Source: Selaginella moellendorffii
Taxonomy: Eukaryota; Streptophyta; Lycopodiopsida; Selaginellales; Selaginellaceae
DNA length: 64,000 nucleotides
NCBI RefSeq assembly: GCF_000143415.4
Contig: NW_003314265.1
Location: 3,344,443 to 3,408,442 of the forward strand
Reading direction: 5' to 3'
Part shown: piece by piece, positions 43,897 to 54,074 of the stretch
Position numbering within the stretch: position 1 is the stretch's first letter
How the letters are laid out: every line of letters starts with the position of its first letter
Notes under the pieces: model-generated
Databases searched by the model: none
Seen by the model: only the letters and a program-made list of their open reading frames with translations
What the model was told of the DNA's origin: nothing
Program-made: the position numbers and the translations under genes

Positions 43897-45738
43897 ATGG
43901 CCTTCAGGGTTGGGGAAAAGGTTTACATTTTGAATGGTGGGAAGAGAGTTGCAAAAGGGACCCTTGTGTCTATGGATCGGAACTTTGTTATACACTGTTA
44001 AAGGCTTAGGGAAGGCAATGTTGCTGTATCAGTAGAGACTGTCTTCGATGGGAATGTGGTCGCTATTAAACGAGGAGAGATGGTTGTCGGGGTAAATGTT
44101 GTTGTTGCCTTGAAAAATCTGCAGAAGAAAGCAGATGTTGGGGACAGCGCAAGTGCGACGCATGTTCCCTCCGTGGATCTTAAGAACCGTGCTACATGGA
44201 TTCAGGCAAAGGTGTTTCTAAACAACCCCGAGGGGGAGGTGGTAGCTGAGGGCTTAGCCACAGTTGTCGATCCAAGAGATGCGGTTGCTAATCAAGAATT
44301 GGGCTAGGATGATATTGGAGTTGCGATTTTAGAGGTTGTTGACACAGAAGAAAACAGTCTGATTATTAGAAGCATTGTGCGGTGGAAATTGAGGCATTTA
44401 GTGTTTGAGAATGTGAAGGATTCACAATCAAACACCACTACAACTGATGACAAAACATCTCTTCATGGGAAAAGAAAGTACACCTTCCTAAAGCGCAGCC
44501 AAAGGGATCTAAGCAACGAACCAAAAAGGCAGAAAATGGCGATGGAGGTTCGAATGGTCTCGACAGTTGCTTGTTGCAAGAGGAGGTGCTGTCAACATGC
44601 TGATTGGGATGCTATTGAAGAGGAGAGAGCAAGATACAAGACATTGTCCTGGAAGGCAGCTCGCAATTTTGTGTATGAGGCATTACGGTCATCTGTTGAT
44701 GCTTCAGAACATCAGGTGGGGGGCATGGTCTTCCAGAGGGGTTTGGTCTGCATGAAGGCATGGAGAATCATTTATGGAGTCCCTCGAACCACATTCTACA
44801 GAATCAAAACTGAGTTCGAGGAACAAAGGGTTCAACAGGCAGTCCATGGGAACGACGGTACGCACAAAACCAGGGGTCATGTTGTATATGGAGAGGCAAT
44901 CTTCAAGAGGTTTGTCGAGACATGTAGCGAGCAGCAACCACATAAAACCCGCCTCTTGGAAGATGGAACACGAGACACCCAACGAGTTCTCCCTTCCATG
45001 TATACCAAGGGGGCCATATTGGAAGATGTGAATCGGGAACTCCAGAGTAATGGCTACAGGAAGCTGAGCCAATCTAGATTTAGTAGATTGTGGAGCAACA
45101 GGTTCAGGGATGTGAGTATAGGAAAGTACTCCAGCTTTTCAAAGTGTGACGAGTGCACTGCTATCAAAATGGCTTTGTCGAAGAATTCTTGCAGCGCTCA
45201 AGAGTGAGAGACGTTGGCTAGAAGGCGGCTCGACCACAACATCGAGCAGAGAAGCTGCAAGACTGCATATTATCATAACAGGATTCTCTCCATGGAGAGA
45301 CCTGACTCTTACCTCTGCATCATCCACGACAAAATGGACCAGAAAAAGACGTGTTTACCTCGACTCAATCCTGCCCCCAAGGCAATCTCTTCATCCATGC
45401 AGTTGCCTGTGTCTCTGTTTGGCATAATCGCTCATGGGCATGGTGCCCAGAACTATGGGAACTTCTTTGTACCTCTATGGGGTGGCGGGGGTGCAAACAT
45501 GATGATTGCGTACCTAGCAAAACACTTAAGGTCTCTGCAAAGTGCGCAGACTAAGCTGAACGGCCAACCCTTGCATAAGGCCCTTGTCGATCGAACCCCA
45601 TACAGGGTTCAGCTGGAGGAGGAGCAAAGGCTTGCAGTATCGTGTGGGGCCCCATGCCATCCCAGTGAATATGTTGGCCGTCAGATTGTAGGATTAGGAA
45701 TGACGTTCATCTTGGAAAGCTCACCACACGCTCAATGA
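43897..45738 (+). pseudogene. Decayed transposase-like gene
   Basis: From an ATG at 43897 one frame runs FRVGEKVYILNGGKRVAKGT and, after a TAA (43999-44001), EGNVAVSVETVFDGNVVAIK, then a TAG (44305-44307), then a basic segment and CCKRRCCQHADW. Further on, YGVPRTTFYRIK and FSKCDECTAIKMAL precede a TGA (45205). Local frameshifts near 45190-45230 are needed to link LAALKSERRWLE to SYLCIIHDKMDQKKTCLP. The C-terminal pattern (KCDxC, then IxDxMDQxKTxLP, then an HG...N segment) recalls the RNase H-like DUF7869 proteins of mobile elements, from memory. The DxMD may hold a catalytic Asp. The many breaks mean this copy cannot make transposase. Confidence 0.6.
45639..45660. repeat. Palindrome copy 13 (half decayed)
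   Basis: Right half CCCCATGCCAT intact, left half reduced to TCGTGTGGGG. It lies within the transposase pseudogene. Confidence 0.6.
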
Positions 45739-45746
45739 ACAAACAA

Positions 45747-45768
45747 ATAGTGTGTGCGCGCATGCCAT
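45747..45768. repeat. Palindrome copy 14
   Basis: ATAGTGTGTGC then GCGCATGCCAT. It lies just after the end of the transposase frame, about 225 bp from the right terminus. Confidence 0.65.
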
Positions 45769-45970
45769 CGCTCTTCTTTAGCTTCAGATTCGGCTTGTTC
45801 ACCTTGACAATGAGATTTATTATACAACCAGATGGACTCAGTCTGGACACAAAGTCACCGCGCTAGTCACCATGCCCCAGATATGTCTAGCCCCTGGACA
45901 AAAAACATATAATTTCACGTCATTTTCAAATACTTGAAAATTTGTACCTAGTCCCATTTTACTGAATAAA

Positions 45971-45994
45971 TCCCACTTTAACGAAATAGAGCTT
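45971..45994 (-). repeat. Right terminal inverted repeat
   Basis: TCCCACTTTAACGAAATAGA then GCTT, the exact complement of the left end. The TSD TATT follows at 45995-45998. Confidence 0.9.
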
Positions 45995-45997
45995 TAT

Positions 45998-47114
45998 TGT
46001 AGCGCACGTGGTTTTGACCCTTTATCCTATGGTGATTTACCATAGGATAACACTACGAAGCGGAACTTAAACCCTCTTTGTGCCACATGACAGATGCCAC
46101 GTGTCCATAGGAACCCGAGGTTCAGGGCCTTGGGCCACTGAACGAACGAACGGTGCCAAACTCCCAAGCATGGAGCCAAGGAGTGATGGAACCGAACCAC
46201 GGAGCAACTCCCGAGCATACAGCCCAAGGAGCGAAGGGAAAGGGGCCCGGAGCGACTTGGAACAGTCTTGGAGCAACCAGCATCCCAATGCCAAGATCAG
46301 CGCGCAAAACGGAGCCAAACAGAGTCTGGCGCTATTTCAGCATACTGGTGGCCTAACGTGAGGATATGGGTACTCCACTAGCTAGCATGGAATGGAACTT
46401 GGGCTTAGACCCAAGCCGGATGCAGAACAAGGACAGGCACGCAAGCGGGAGCTAGACTATGCCTCAGGTTGGTCGGCCATGCCCGACCTACCCACTATCC
46501 CTACTATACATTTGGAACCCCCCATAGCCCCCCCCCCCCTTGAGGAACACACGCTTTGGGCTTTCACCCCAAGCCTCCCTTAGTATCAGGAGTTAGTCTT
46601 TGGGACAAGCTCGAAACTTACTAAATATGGAATGTCCTTAGATTGCGAATTTGGACATAGGACAAACACCATTATGTTCAAGCCGATCTCTACTTTCCGT
46701 AGATATGCCAAATGAGCAAATCTGGACACTTTCCATAAATAGCATTTGGGACCGAAATAAGACCAACACAAAGGGCATGATAGCAAGGGTGTTTGGCAGA
46801 CATGGTAAGCTATCATCCAGCGATATTGAGGGACTAATCTCAATACGCGAGGGTTTTTGTCAAGCCAGTGCAAGACAGAGCAAAAGAGAACTAAAACCAG
46901 GCCGAATATGCTTAGTTAGAAACACATAGGAGTTTCTACCTTATGTCCATCTGGCTAAGTACAAGTGCTAAGCCTAGTGAACTAACACTTGAATAAGAGG
47001 GGCTAATAAAGGGTCCAGCAATACCGACCTCCTGCCATTGTGGCAGTAAGGAAAGAGTGTCCGTAAGGACTGGTCGACAGGTAACTTTCGATACCCGAAG
47101 TCACATTCGCGACA
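45998..47114 (-). repeat. Family A 3' LTR
   Basis: 1,117 bp, TGTAGCGCACGTGG to CATTCGCGACA. It lacks a 16-bp duplication present in the other LTR near 51730. It carries a C homopolymer near 46530. Confidence 0.92.
46022..46050. repeat. Perfect 12-bp hairpin near LTR end
   Basis: TTATCCTATGGT, loop GATTT, then ACCATAGGATAA. The same hairpin occurs at 3933-3961 and 51654-51682 and, mutated, in other family A LTRs. Confidence 0.9.
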
Positions 47115-47326
47115 CTATCATCAAGTAAACTCAATAATGAAACTTAACTACCGAAGATAGCAGACAGTAAGCCAACAACTTACTAGAGATAACTCAAAGA
47201 ACACAAAGTATCATTGACTGACAAGCACAAAGCTCGCGAATGTATCACCCGAAGGAAATAACATCCCAACCGATCAGAACTAACTCGAGCAATAATCAAC
47301 AGAACAGAATGAATGCGGCAAAGCAA

Positions 47327-47330
47327 ACAA
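47327..47330. repeat. TSD ACAA of the MITE, left copy
   Basis: Matches 47619-47622. The uninterrupted counterpart near 6528-6565 (opposite strand) has the site once. Confidence 0.88.
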
Positions 47331-47371
47331 ATGCTTTATTTCGTTAAAGTGGGACTTTTCATTATCCCACT

Positions 47372-47393
47372 TATGGTGTGTGGCCACATGCCA
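47372..47393. repeat. Palindrome copy 15, MITE left
   Basis: ATGGTGTGTGG then CCACATGCCAT, close to perfect. Confidence 0.88.
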
Positions 47394-47547
47394 TTTTTAT
47401 AACAACAATAAAAAATTAAAGTTTTAACTTTATAATTTATAAATTAAAAACTTTTCATATGATTTTGTGTTATAATATTGTGAAATATAAAAAAATAAAT
47501 TAAAAAAATGATAGAAATATTAATAAATATTAATTAAGTACTAGGAA

Positions 47548-47569
47548 ATGGCATGTGGACACATGCTAA
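47548..47569. repeat. Palindrome copy 16, MITE right
   Basis: ATGGCATGTGG then ACACATGCTAA. Its distance from the right end is about the same as that of copy 15 from the left. Confidence 0.82.
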
Positions 47570-47618
47570 TTAATGTCCCACTTTACTGAATAAGTCCCAC
47601 TTTAACGAAATAAAGCAT

Positions 47619-47622
47619 ACAA
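47619..47622. repeat. TSD ACAA of the MITE, right copy
   Basis: Second copy of the 4-bp duplication. Confidence 0.88.
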
Positions 47623-50600
47623 ACACTTGCTCATATCAACCATTGCACTAGCCAATCTGAATAGATCCCGGTCAATAATACCAAGGAACTAGAGTTGCTT
47701 AAGCAAGTGTCAGCAACATCCTGCTGATGTCTCAGACCCAAGAGACCAATTCAAAGCAAACCACAAAGAACATGTGGTATTGCAAAAAGCCATAAGCTAT
47801 CAAAGAGAACAACTATCATGAAAGATCATCAATAAAGAGATGCAAAATCACTGTTTAAGAAGGAATCCACCATTCCGAAGAATAACAAATCATTCTAGAT
47901 CAACAATAATCAAGCAAAACCTTCGACAAGGATAATCAATTATCCTAGATGATAGTCAATCATCACCAATGATTGCTAGATGCAACTACTAACTTCAACA
48001 TCGAAGCTAGGAGCCAAAATGCCTTCCCTAACAACTTCTAACAAATGGAACAATGAGCATGAAAACTCAAGGAACTAAAAGTTCGAAGAAGCCTATAGCT
48101 AAGTTGTGCGTAATAATGATCACAAGTCTCGCACGAAATAACTTCAATGCTAAAGAAGAAATCATGGTAGAACCACAATATCCCCTTCAATACATCCATA
48201 AGCTAAACTTCATAATGCGAAAGCTAATGAAGAGCATGTCTATATCAATCCAAAAGCCAAGCATAACGAAGTTATGCTCAACAAGTGATCATCTAATCGA
48301 TCCTCCATGAATCCATCTATAGCAAGACGTAGCTCACATCATAACAAGCACAAGGGGAATCATCAATGATCAATATATTCTAATTCAAACCCAATAAGGA
48401 TTCAAACTTTCCAATATTGATCACTAACTCTTTCGCTTGTAGAGTTAGCATAGTCCACGACTGAATCACTTTTCAAGGACAAGCTTAAAGCTCAACCCTT
48501 ACTAAACAAACTCATTGAGAACACAACTAACTCAACTTGCCACTCAGTTCATTTGAACGTCAACACAATTGTTAACTAGCAAATGCATGAATGTCAACAA
48601 CACAAAGCTAAAGCCAAATCATCAACACTTTTCATCAAGACTAATGAAACTCAATATCAATCCTAAGGAAAGACATTTCATTTCACTCAAGTCTCAATAT
48701 TAACAATATCAATGACAAGGCATCACTTCAATGCCATCAACACTAGGACAAAGCTAGAGGAAAGCAAGAGTGAATCACCACTCGGAACTTTCCAGCAACC
48801 AAGCTAACCAAAGTCAAAGATACTATACTTAGTATTCGAGACCAATCCTTCAGCAAAACTCAGTGACAGATAACATATCATCAAGGAGTGAATCACCACA
48901 TCCAAGACTCAATGAAATCCAACACTATAAACCAAACGTAAAATGATATCGACAAAGGAATTGATATGCCAACATGGAAAAAACCATGCCAGCCTAATGA
49001 CACAATCCTCTGCAACACCATCTGGTAAAGCAAGCCCATCACCGCTAAATCATCATCGAGCAAAGCAAGTGTCAAAAGTCCTTGACGAAGTCTACAAGTA
49101 ATCACTAGTCGCAAAGCAACTAACAATCACTCCTCAACTTGCCTTCATAAGACCCAAACACCAACTCTTATCATCAAGTTATATACTTGCCCAATATGAA
49201 TGTGATACCCCAGGTACGAGATAAAAGTTCATAGACAAGCACAAACTAAATGACCACTCGAATCCAACTCAACTGCAATAAGCTCACTAAAACATTTAGT
49301 CACTAGCTCTGAGCATGCCTTGAAGAGGCTAGCTATGCATGATCAACACTCAGTCGAAATTAAAGTGAAGACCATGAGATGGACTCATATTGGTACACAA
49401 CCTCCTCATAGACAAAGCTATAGTACGGGTACCAACATCGCAACCTCAAACAACTAAATTGGACATCACCATCCTCAGCCAAGGCGCAGGGCCACCAAGA
49501 CCAAGTCAAGATTAGTGAGAGCTCACTACTCTTATAGAGTCTAACGTAATGCAAGGTGCAACCTGCCACCAAGCATAACGCTACAAAAGAAAGGTACAAG
49601 GGTCACCTTTCTGAGAAAAGTGCAATGGCCACTTTTCTATATCAACTCTAGACTCTATCCAACTCAATTGTTTTAGCCTCAAAAGTCAGCATCCCCTTTG
49701 GGCCGCATTATACAAACTACCTATCAGGGTCTAAGTTAACTGAAGTCAACTCCAACCCCTTCACTAGTTTGTACTGGCTTACGAAAATGGAATGGTTTTC
49801 GGCAAAGTGACCACCAGATCAGCCATTGGAGAAGTCTAAAAAAATTTGTGGAAAATTTTCCAATCCTAGAGAAAGAATGACTCTCAGTCCAGGATTGCAA
49901 ACTTTCAAGACTCAACCAACTTCCTCCTACAAACAACTTCACATAGATTCACCTCAACACAAATTCTCATGTCCAACAATATGCTTAAGCCTCGAACATC
50001 TTTGCCCATTTTTCCGATATCTAACTTTGACATCCGCAAAGTGCAAAATGAACATCCAAGGCTTGATTACGAAGACCACATCTTCGGATATCCAAATTGC
50101 ACTAACACTCCTCTTCAATCACCTTCAAGATCCAATGTGAAGCCAAAACACTAACAAGAAAAATGACATGAAAAATCAAGATCCAAGGAAAATTCCTCAT
50201 CACTTGAAATAACAATGCCACTTCCACTAACACAAGTGCTAGTGATGTTAATGCCCCAACTACACATTTTCTCCATCCAACAATATACTCCAAGTGCTAA
50301 CAGATCAACCGACAAGCTATAGCAAATGAATGCTACAACCCTTTCCAACACCTAACATGCAAACTCAAGGAAACAAGGTACCAACATAAACTTAGCATAA
50401 TGGACCATCTCCAAGAATCCAGTTAAAGTTACCACAATGCTACTTCATGCAAGTAGACTAGCTTCTCCATCAACCACTTTGGGTTTGATCATCGTTTAAC
50501 CAAGCAACTTCGTAAACACATTGCTCATTATCACATGGATATGATATAAATCACAATGACTTGATCATCAATCGAGCAACACTATGAGCAATGCCCATGT

Positions 50601-51607
50601 CACTACTGCAAAGGTTTATGTGAATATCAAGTGCTAACTCGATTCGACAAAATGCAACATAAATGCCACACTCCCCCGATAGAGATTTGAACCACCCAAC
50701 ATCACTAACTTTTGTTCACAACACAGATAAGCTCATGCCACTCTCTTTCCGACCAATCTCAAAACTAATCCAACACCAAGCTACTCAAGGAGCAATAGCA
50801 AGGTTCCCCGGAAAAGAATTGAGCATTGCAACCCAAGTCTTCCAATAGCGAGCCTAAACAAAATGGTTTAGTGTTTCACCACTATCCATCCCATAACTCA
50901 CCACTTGTAAGACCATCACTTCCAACATGCATCAAGGTAGGGACTCTTGTTTGCATGATGTGAACATGAGCAATGAGTTAACACCTCGTTGCAAATCATC
51001 TCTCTAAGAAGAGAAAATGATTTACGTGTTTGATCCTTCGTCCTTGACGACTCTCTTTTCGGTCTCATCTTTGACTAAACCTCAAGCTTGCTTTCGCACT
51101 ACCTTTAGTTCAATCCAAGAAAAGTTAATGAGAGAGCACGGCAATGATTACTTGAACCAATAGACTAATCCCTATAGTTTTGATTGATCCGCTCATAATC
51201 ATGCCTAGGAAGGATCCACTAGTGCCGTGCCAAACAGCTATGGACCAGCCTATTTGCTACTCATAGCAAACTTAGGGAAAGTTTACTTTCACCCACGGTA
51301 CATGGAACAACTCATGGAACCACCGATAAGCTAACATTAATCCTGCCAACGTAAAGTGTAACCTTGAGTTGCTAATGTGTCTCACTCACGAGCCCAAGCT
51401 CAAACTCGTGCTAATGGAGCTTCTCAATCCATCCTATGAGCCCAAGCGCAAGCTCACATCATAAGGTACAATAAGGTAACAATATCCATACCCAAGGAAC
51501 CAATTGCGAAGCCTTTGCACCCAAAAGTGTACCCACTCGGATCATCGTTTTCATCTCTGCGTATGCAACAAGACTAGTTGCCCAATCTCATTGAATAGTA
51601 CTTGCTG

Positions 51608-51627
51608 AGACTCATCCTCTGATACCA
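51608..51627 (-). other. Primer binding site (initiator Met tRNA type)
   Basis: On minus, TGGTATCAGAGGATGAG follows the 5' LTR after two spacer bases. TGGTATCAGAG is the common plant primer site for initiator Met tRNA. Confidence 0.85.
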
Positions 51628-51629
51628 AA

Positions 51630-52762
51630 TGTAGCGCACGTGGTTTTGACCCTTTATCCTATGGTGATTTACCATAGGATAACACCACGAAGCGGAACCT
51701 AAACCCTCTTTGTGCCACGTGACAGATGCCACATGTCACATGCCACGTGTCCATAGGAACCCGAGGTTCAGGGCCTTGGGCCACTTAATGAACGAACGGT
51801 GCCAAACTCCCAAGCATGGAGCCAAGGAGTGATGGAACCGAACCACGGAGCAACTCCCGAGCATACAGCCCAAGGAGCAAAGGGACAGGGGCCCGGAGCG
51901 ACTTGGAACAGTCCTGGAGCAACCAACATCCCAATGCCAGGACCAGCATGCAAAACAGAGCCAAACGGAGTCTGGCGCTATTTCAGCATACTGGTGGCCT
52001 AACGTGAGGATATGGGTACTCCACTAGCTAGCATGGAATGGAACTTGGGCTTAGACCCAAGCCAGACGCAAAACAAGGATAGGCACACAAGCGGGAGCTA
52101 GACTATGCCTCAGGTTGATCGGCCATGCCCAACCTACCCACTATCCCTACTATACATTTGGAACCCCCCATAGCCCCCCCCCCCCCTTGAGGAACACACG
52201 CTTTGGGCTTTCACCCCAAGCCTCCCTTAGTATCAGGAGTTAGTCTCTGGGACAAGCTCGAAACTTACTAAATATGGAATGTCCTTAGATTGCGAATTTG
52301 GACATAGGACGAACACCATTATGTTCAGGCCGATCTCTACATTTCGTAGATATGCCAAATGAGCAAATCTGGACACTTTCCATAAATAGCATTTGGGACC
52401 GAAATAAGACCAACACAAAGGGCATGATAGCGAGGGTGTTTGGCAGACACGGTAAGCTATCATCCAGCGATATTGAGGGACCAATCTCAATACGCGAGGG
52501 TTCTTGTCAAGCCAGTGCAAGACAGAGCAAAAGAGAACTAAAAGCCAGGCCGAGTATGCTCAGCTAGAAATACATAGGAGTTCCTACCTTATGTCCATCT
52601 GGCTAAGTACAGGTGCTAAGCCCAGTAAACTAACACTTGAACAAGAGGGGCTAATAAAGGGTCCAGCAATACCGACCTCCTGCCATCATGGCAGTAAGGA
52701 AAGAGTGTCCGTAAGGACTGGTCGACAGGTAACTTTCGATACCCGAAGTCACATTCGCGACA
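51630..52762 (-). repeat. Family A 5' LTR
   Basis: 1,133 bp, same ends as the 3' LTR. Includes the 12-bp hairpin at 51654-51682 and a C homopolymer near 52180. The short protein-like frames inside recur in every LTR copy and are not genes. Confidence 0.92.
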
Positions 52763-52767
52763 ACTAT
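52763..52767. repeat. TSD ACTAT of the family A element, right copy
   Basis: Pairs with 29069-29073. Confidence 0.88.
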
Positions 52768-53887
52768 GACCCCAGAGGCATCCCCCACACTTGGCAGTGC
52801 GCCTAAGCCAACCCTTTTGGCAAAGGGTCCATAACAACTGAGACTGGGTGTCCCCATCTCATTCACCATATCCTTGGTGCCACTTGCACCAAAGTGTTCA
52901 AGTTAGATATGCTAAGCTTTCACATTAAGCAATTTAACTGTGCATCACGACTCTGAGGCATCCCTCGCTTAGCGGTATGCCCAAGCTAGTCTCCTTACTA
53001 AAAGTCTATGACCATCGAAAAATGAGTGTCTTCATATTCCAAACCATCATCTCGCCCTAGTGAGTTGGGACTCGAACCCAAACATTAGAGGGTCGGGACT
53101 CGAACCCAACCTCCATATATGCATCTACGGACGGCATCACACTGAATGCCTGACGTGACTCCCCACGCCAGTGCACCAACTTATATTTAAAGCGTGCTAC
53201 AGATCACAGCTTAGGAACCTAATTCTTCCATAGTGTTAAGTCCTCTCATTTAACATGTCTGTGATCATGCATAGACTCCTCCATGCTTGGCTCTATGGGC
53301 CACCCCTTTTAAAGTTAGCATTTTCAACTAGGGTATTTATTCCCCCGACTTGCCAATCTCACCTAGCAAGTCATCCGACCACCGTAACATAGTTCGTGCA
53401 CAAGCGTGAAAGCCCTTAATTATTGACTTTCGTTTAAAGCCCTCTCTTTGAACACTCAGGAATTACCTCCCTAACCTTGATAACCTTGCCTCATGGCAAA
53501 CTTCAAGACCATGTTTTTGCTGCACCACTTTGATTTCGCATGCTCTATAAACCATTTACACTTCGCTTTCTAGGTACTTATCTACCTAGAATTGTCTTTG
53601 AGAACCTTCAAGGAACTATGTTCCTTAGCTTGCTAAGGCCTCTCTTTTAGCAAGCTTTCTAATTGTCATATGATCTAACATGGATAATTCCACATTTTAG
53701 ACTCTCCATGGCATTACAGTTGTTAATAGTAACATGCTCGAACATCCATTTAATTCTCCGCTCTTAACTTGCATACCCACCCTTGGTTATGCCCTTCGAT
53801 TCTTATGGTTCGGTTCCATCCCTTTATTACTTGCTTTTTGGCCTTATATGTTTCCTTTGGTTATTCTCCTCCAGATTAGAAGGATAG
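52768..53887 (-). mobile_element. Family B internal region, part 2
   Basis: Inferred to continue directly from 29073 because the family A TSD joins the two. Non-coding. Near 53067-53115 the sequence GGGACTCGAACCCA, complement of a tRNA T-arm/B-box motif, occurs twice about 29 bp apart; no whole tRNA can be folded around it. Confidence 0.5.
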
Positions 53888-53889
53888 TG

Positions 53890-53917
53890 TTGGGGGAAGG
53901 AGGGGCGCTTCCCCCAA
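53890..53917. repeat. LTR hairpin 1
   Basis: TTGGGGGAAG pairs with CTTCCCCCAA around GAGGGGCG. It lies at the 3' end of the LTR in element orientation. Present in both LTRs. Confidence 0.9.
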
Positions 53918-54007
53918 CGCTCGCTCAAACACGAGAAATGCTTCACTGCTCTCCACAAAATGCCCCCCCTCGCCCTTGTGAGGCAAGGGTTTTATACAAG
54001 GAAGATG

Positions 54008-54036
54008 GGGAATATTCTGAGGACCAGAATATTCCC
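54008..54036. repeat. LTR hairpin 2
   Basis: GGGAATATTCTG pairs perfectly with CAGAATATTCCC around AGGAC. It sits just upstream of the TATA box in element orientation. Present in both LTRs. Confidence 0.92.
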
Positions 54037-54074
54037 TCCCTCTCTCTCACTCTCTCGGTGGCCACGCCCTAACA

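Larger units (their letters stand above)
29075..45994. mobile_element. 16.9-kb TIR DNA transposon with gene cargo
   Basis: The ends are inverted repeats: the left starts AAGCTCTATTTCGTTAAAG and the right ends with its complement. Flanks are the 4-bp TSD TATT. Behind the repeat the two ends differ (left CATTATCCCACTT; right, on minus, TTATTCAGTAAAATGGG), and both subterminal types recur in the 288-bp MITE at 47331-47618, proving they belong to one family. Inside are a decayed transposase-like gene (plus, right side), a long multi-exon cargo gene (minus), about 14 copies of a 22-24-bp palindrome, and a nested gypsy element of 7.6 kb. Net length without the gypsy element is about 9.3 kb. A 4-bp TSD is known for Sola and some Ginger transposons (piggyBac uses TTAA). 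Sola is my best guess from TSD and transposase features, but unproven. Confidence 0.88.
47331..47618. mobile_element. 288-bp MITE derived from the 16.9-kb transposon
   Basis: Inverted ends ATGCTTTATTTCGTTAAAG and complement, 4-bp TSD ACAA. The left subterminal TTTTCATTATCCCACTT matches the left end of the big transposon; the right one (minus TTATTCAGTAAAGTGGG) matches its right end. The centre is AT-rich and non-coding. A palindrome copy lies about 40 bp inside each end. It can move only with transposase in trans. Confidence 0.92.
47115..51629 (-). mobile_element. Family A internal region, non-coding
   Basis: No frame above about 110 codons and no retroelement protein motif on either strand. 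Large parts align in reverse complement to 3405-7284, which gives an internal comparison for both insertions. The polypurine tract expected beside the 3' LTR is poorly preserved here. Confidence 0.8.
45998..52762 (-). mobile_element. Complete family A non-coding LTR element (LARD-like)
   Basis: Two direct 1.1-kb LTRs flank about 4.5 kb without any long open frame. Next to the right LTR the minus strand reads TTTGGTATCAGAGGATGAG, an initiator-Met tRNA primer site, so the element runs on minus with the right LTR as 5'. The TSD is ACTAT, at 52763-52767 and, across the DNA transposon, 29069-29073. LTRs over 1 kb with a long non-coding interior fit the LARD class, which relies on autonomous partners. 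A 288-bp MITE interrupts the interior. Confidence 0.9.
53888..54074 (-). repeat. 3' LTR of Tat-like element
   Basis: 187 bp, plus-strand ends TGTTGGG and CTAACA. A minus-strand TATAAAA lies at 53990-53996. It contains two strong hairpins. Confidence 0.93.

Noticed and set aside
29171-47569. CRISPR-like reading of the spaced palindromes
   Set aside because: Spacing is irregular (60 bp to kilobases) and the genome is a plant nucleus; no cas genes.
45998-52762. Two independent solo LTRs instead of one element
   Set aside because: The initiator-Met primer site beside the right LTR, same orientation and the reunited ACTAT duplication support a single full-length element.
4058-52869. Recurrent 60-95-codon frames at matching places in each family A LTR
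   Set aside because: They recur because the LTR recurs; frames are broken in some copies, lie on both strands and show no known domain.
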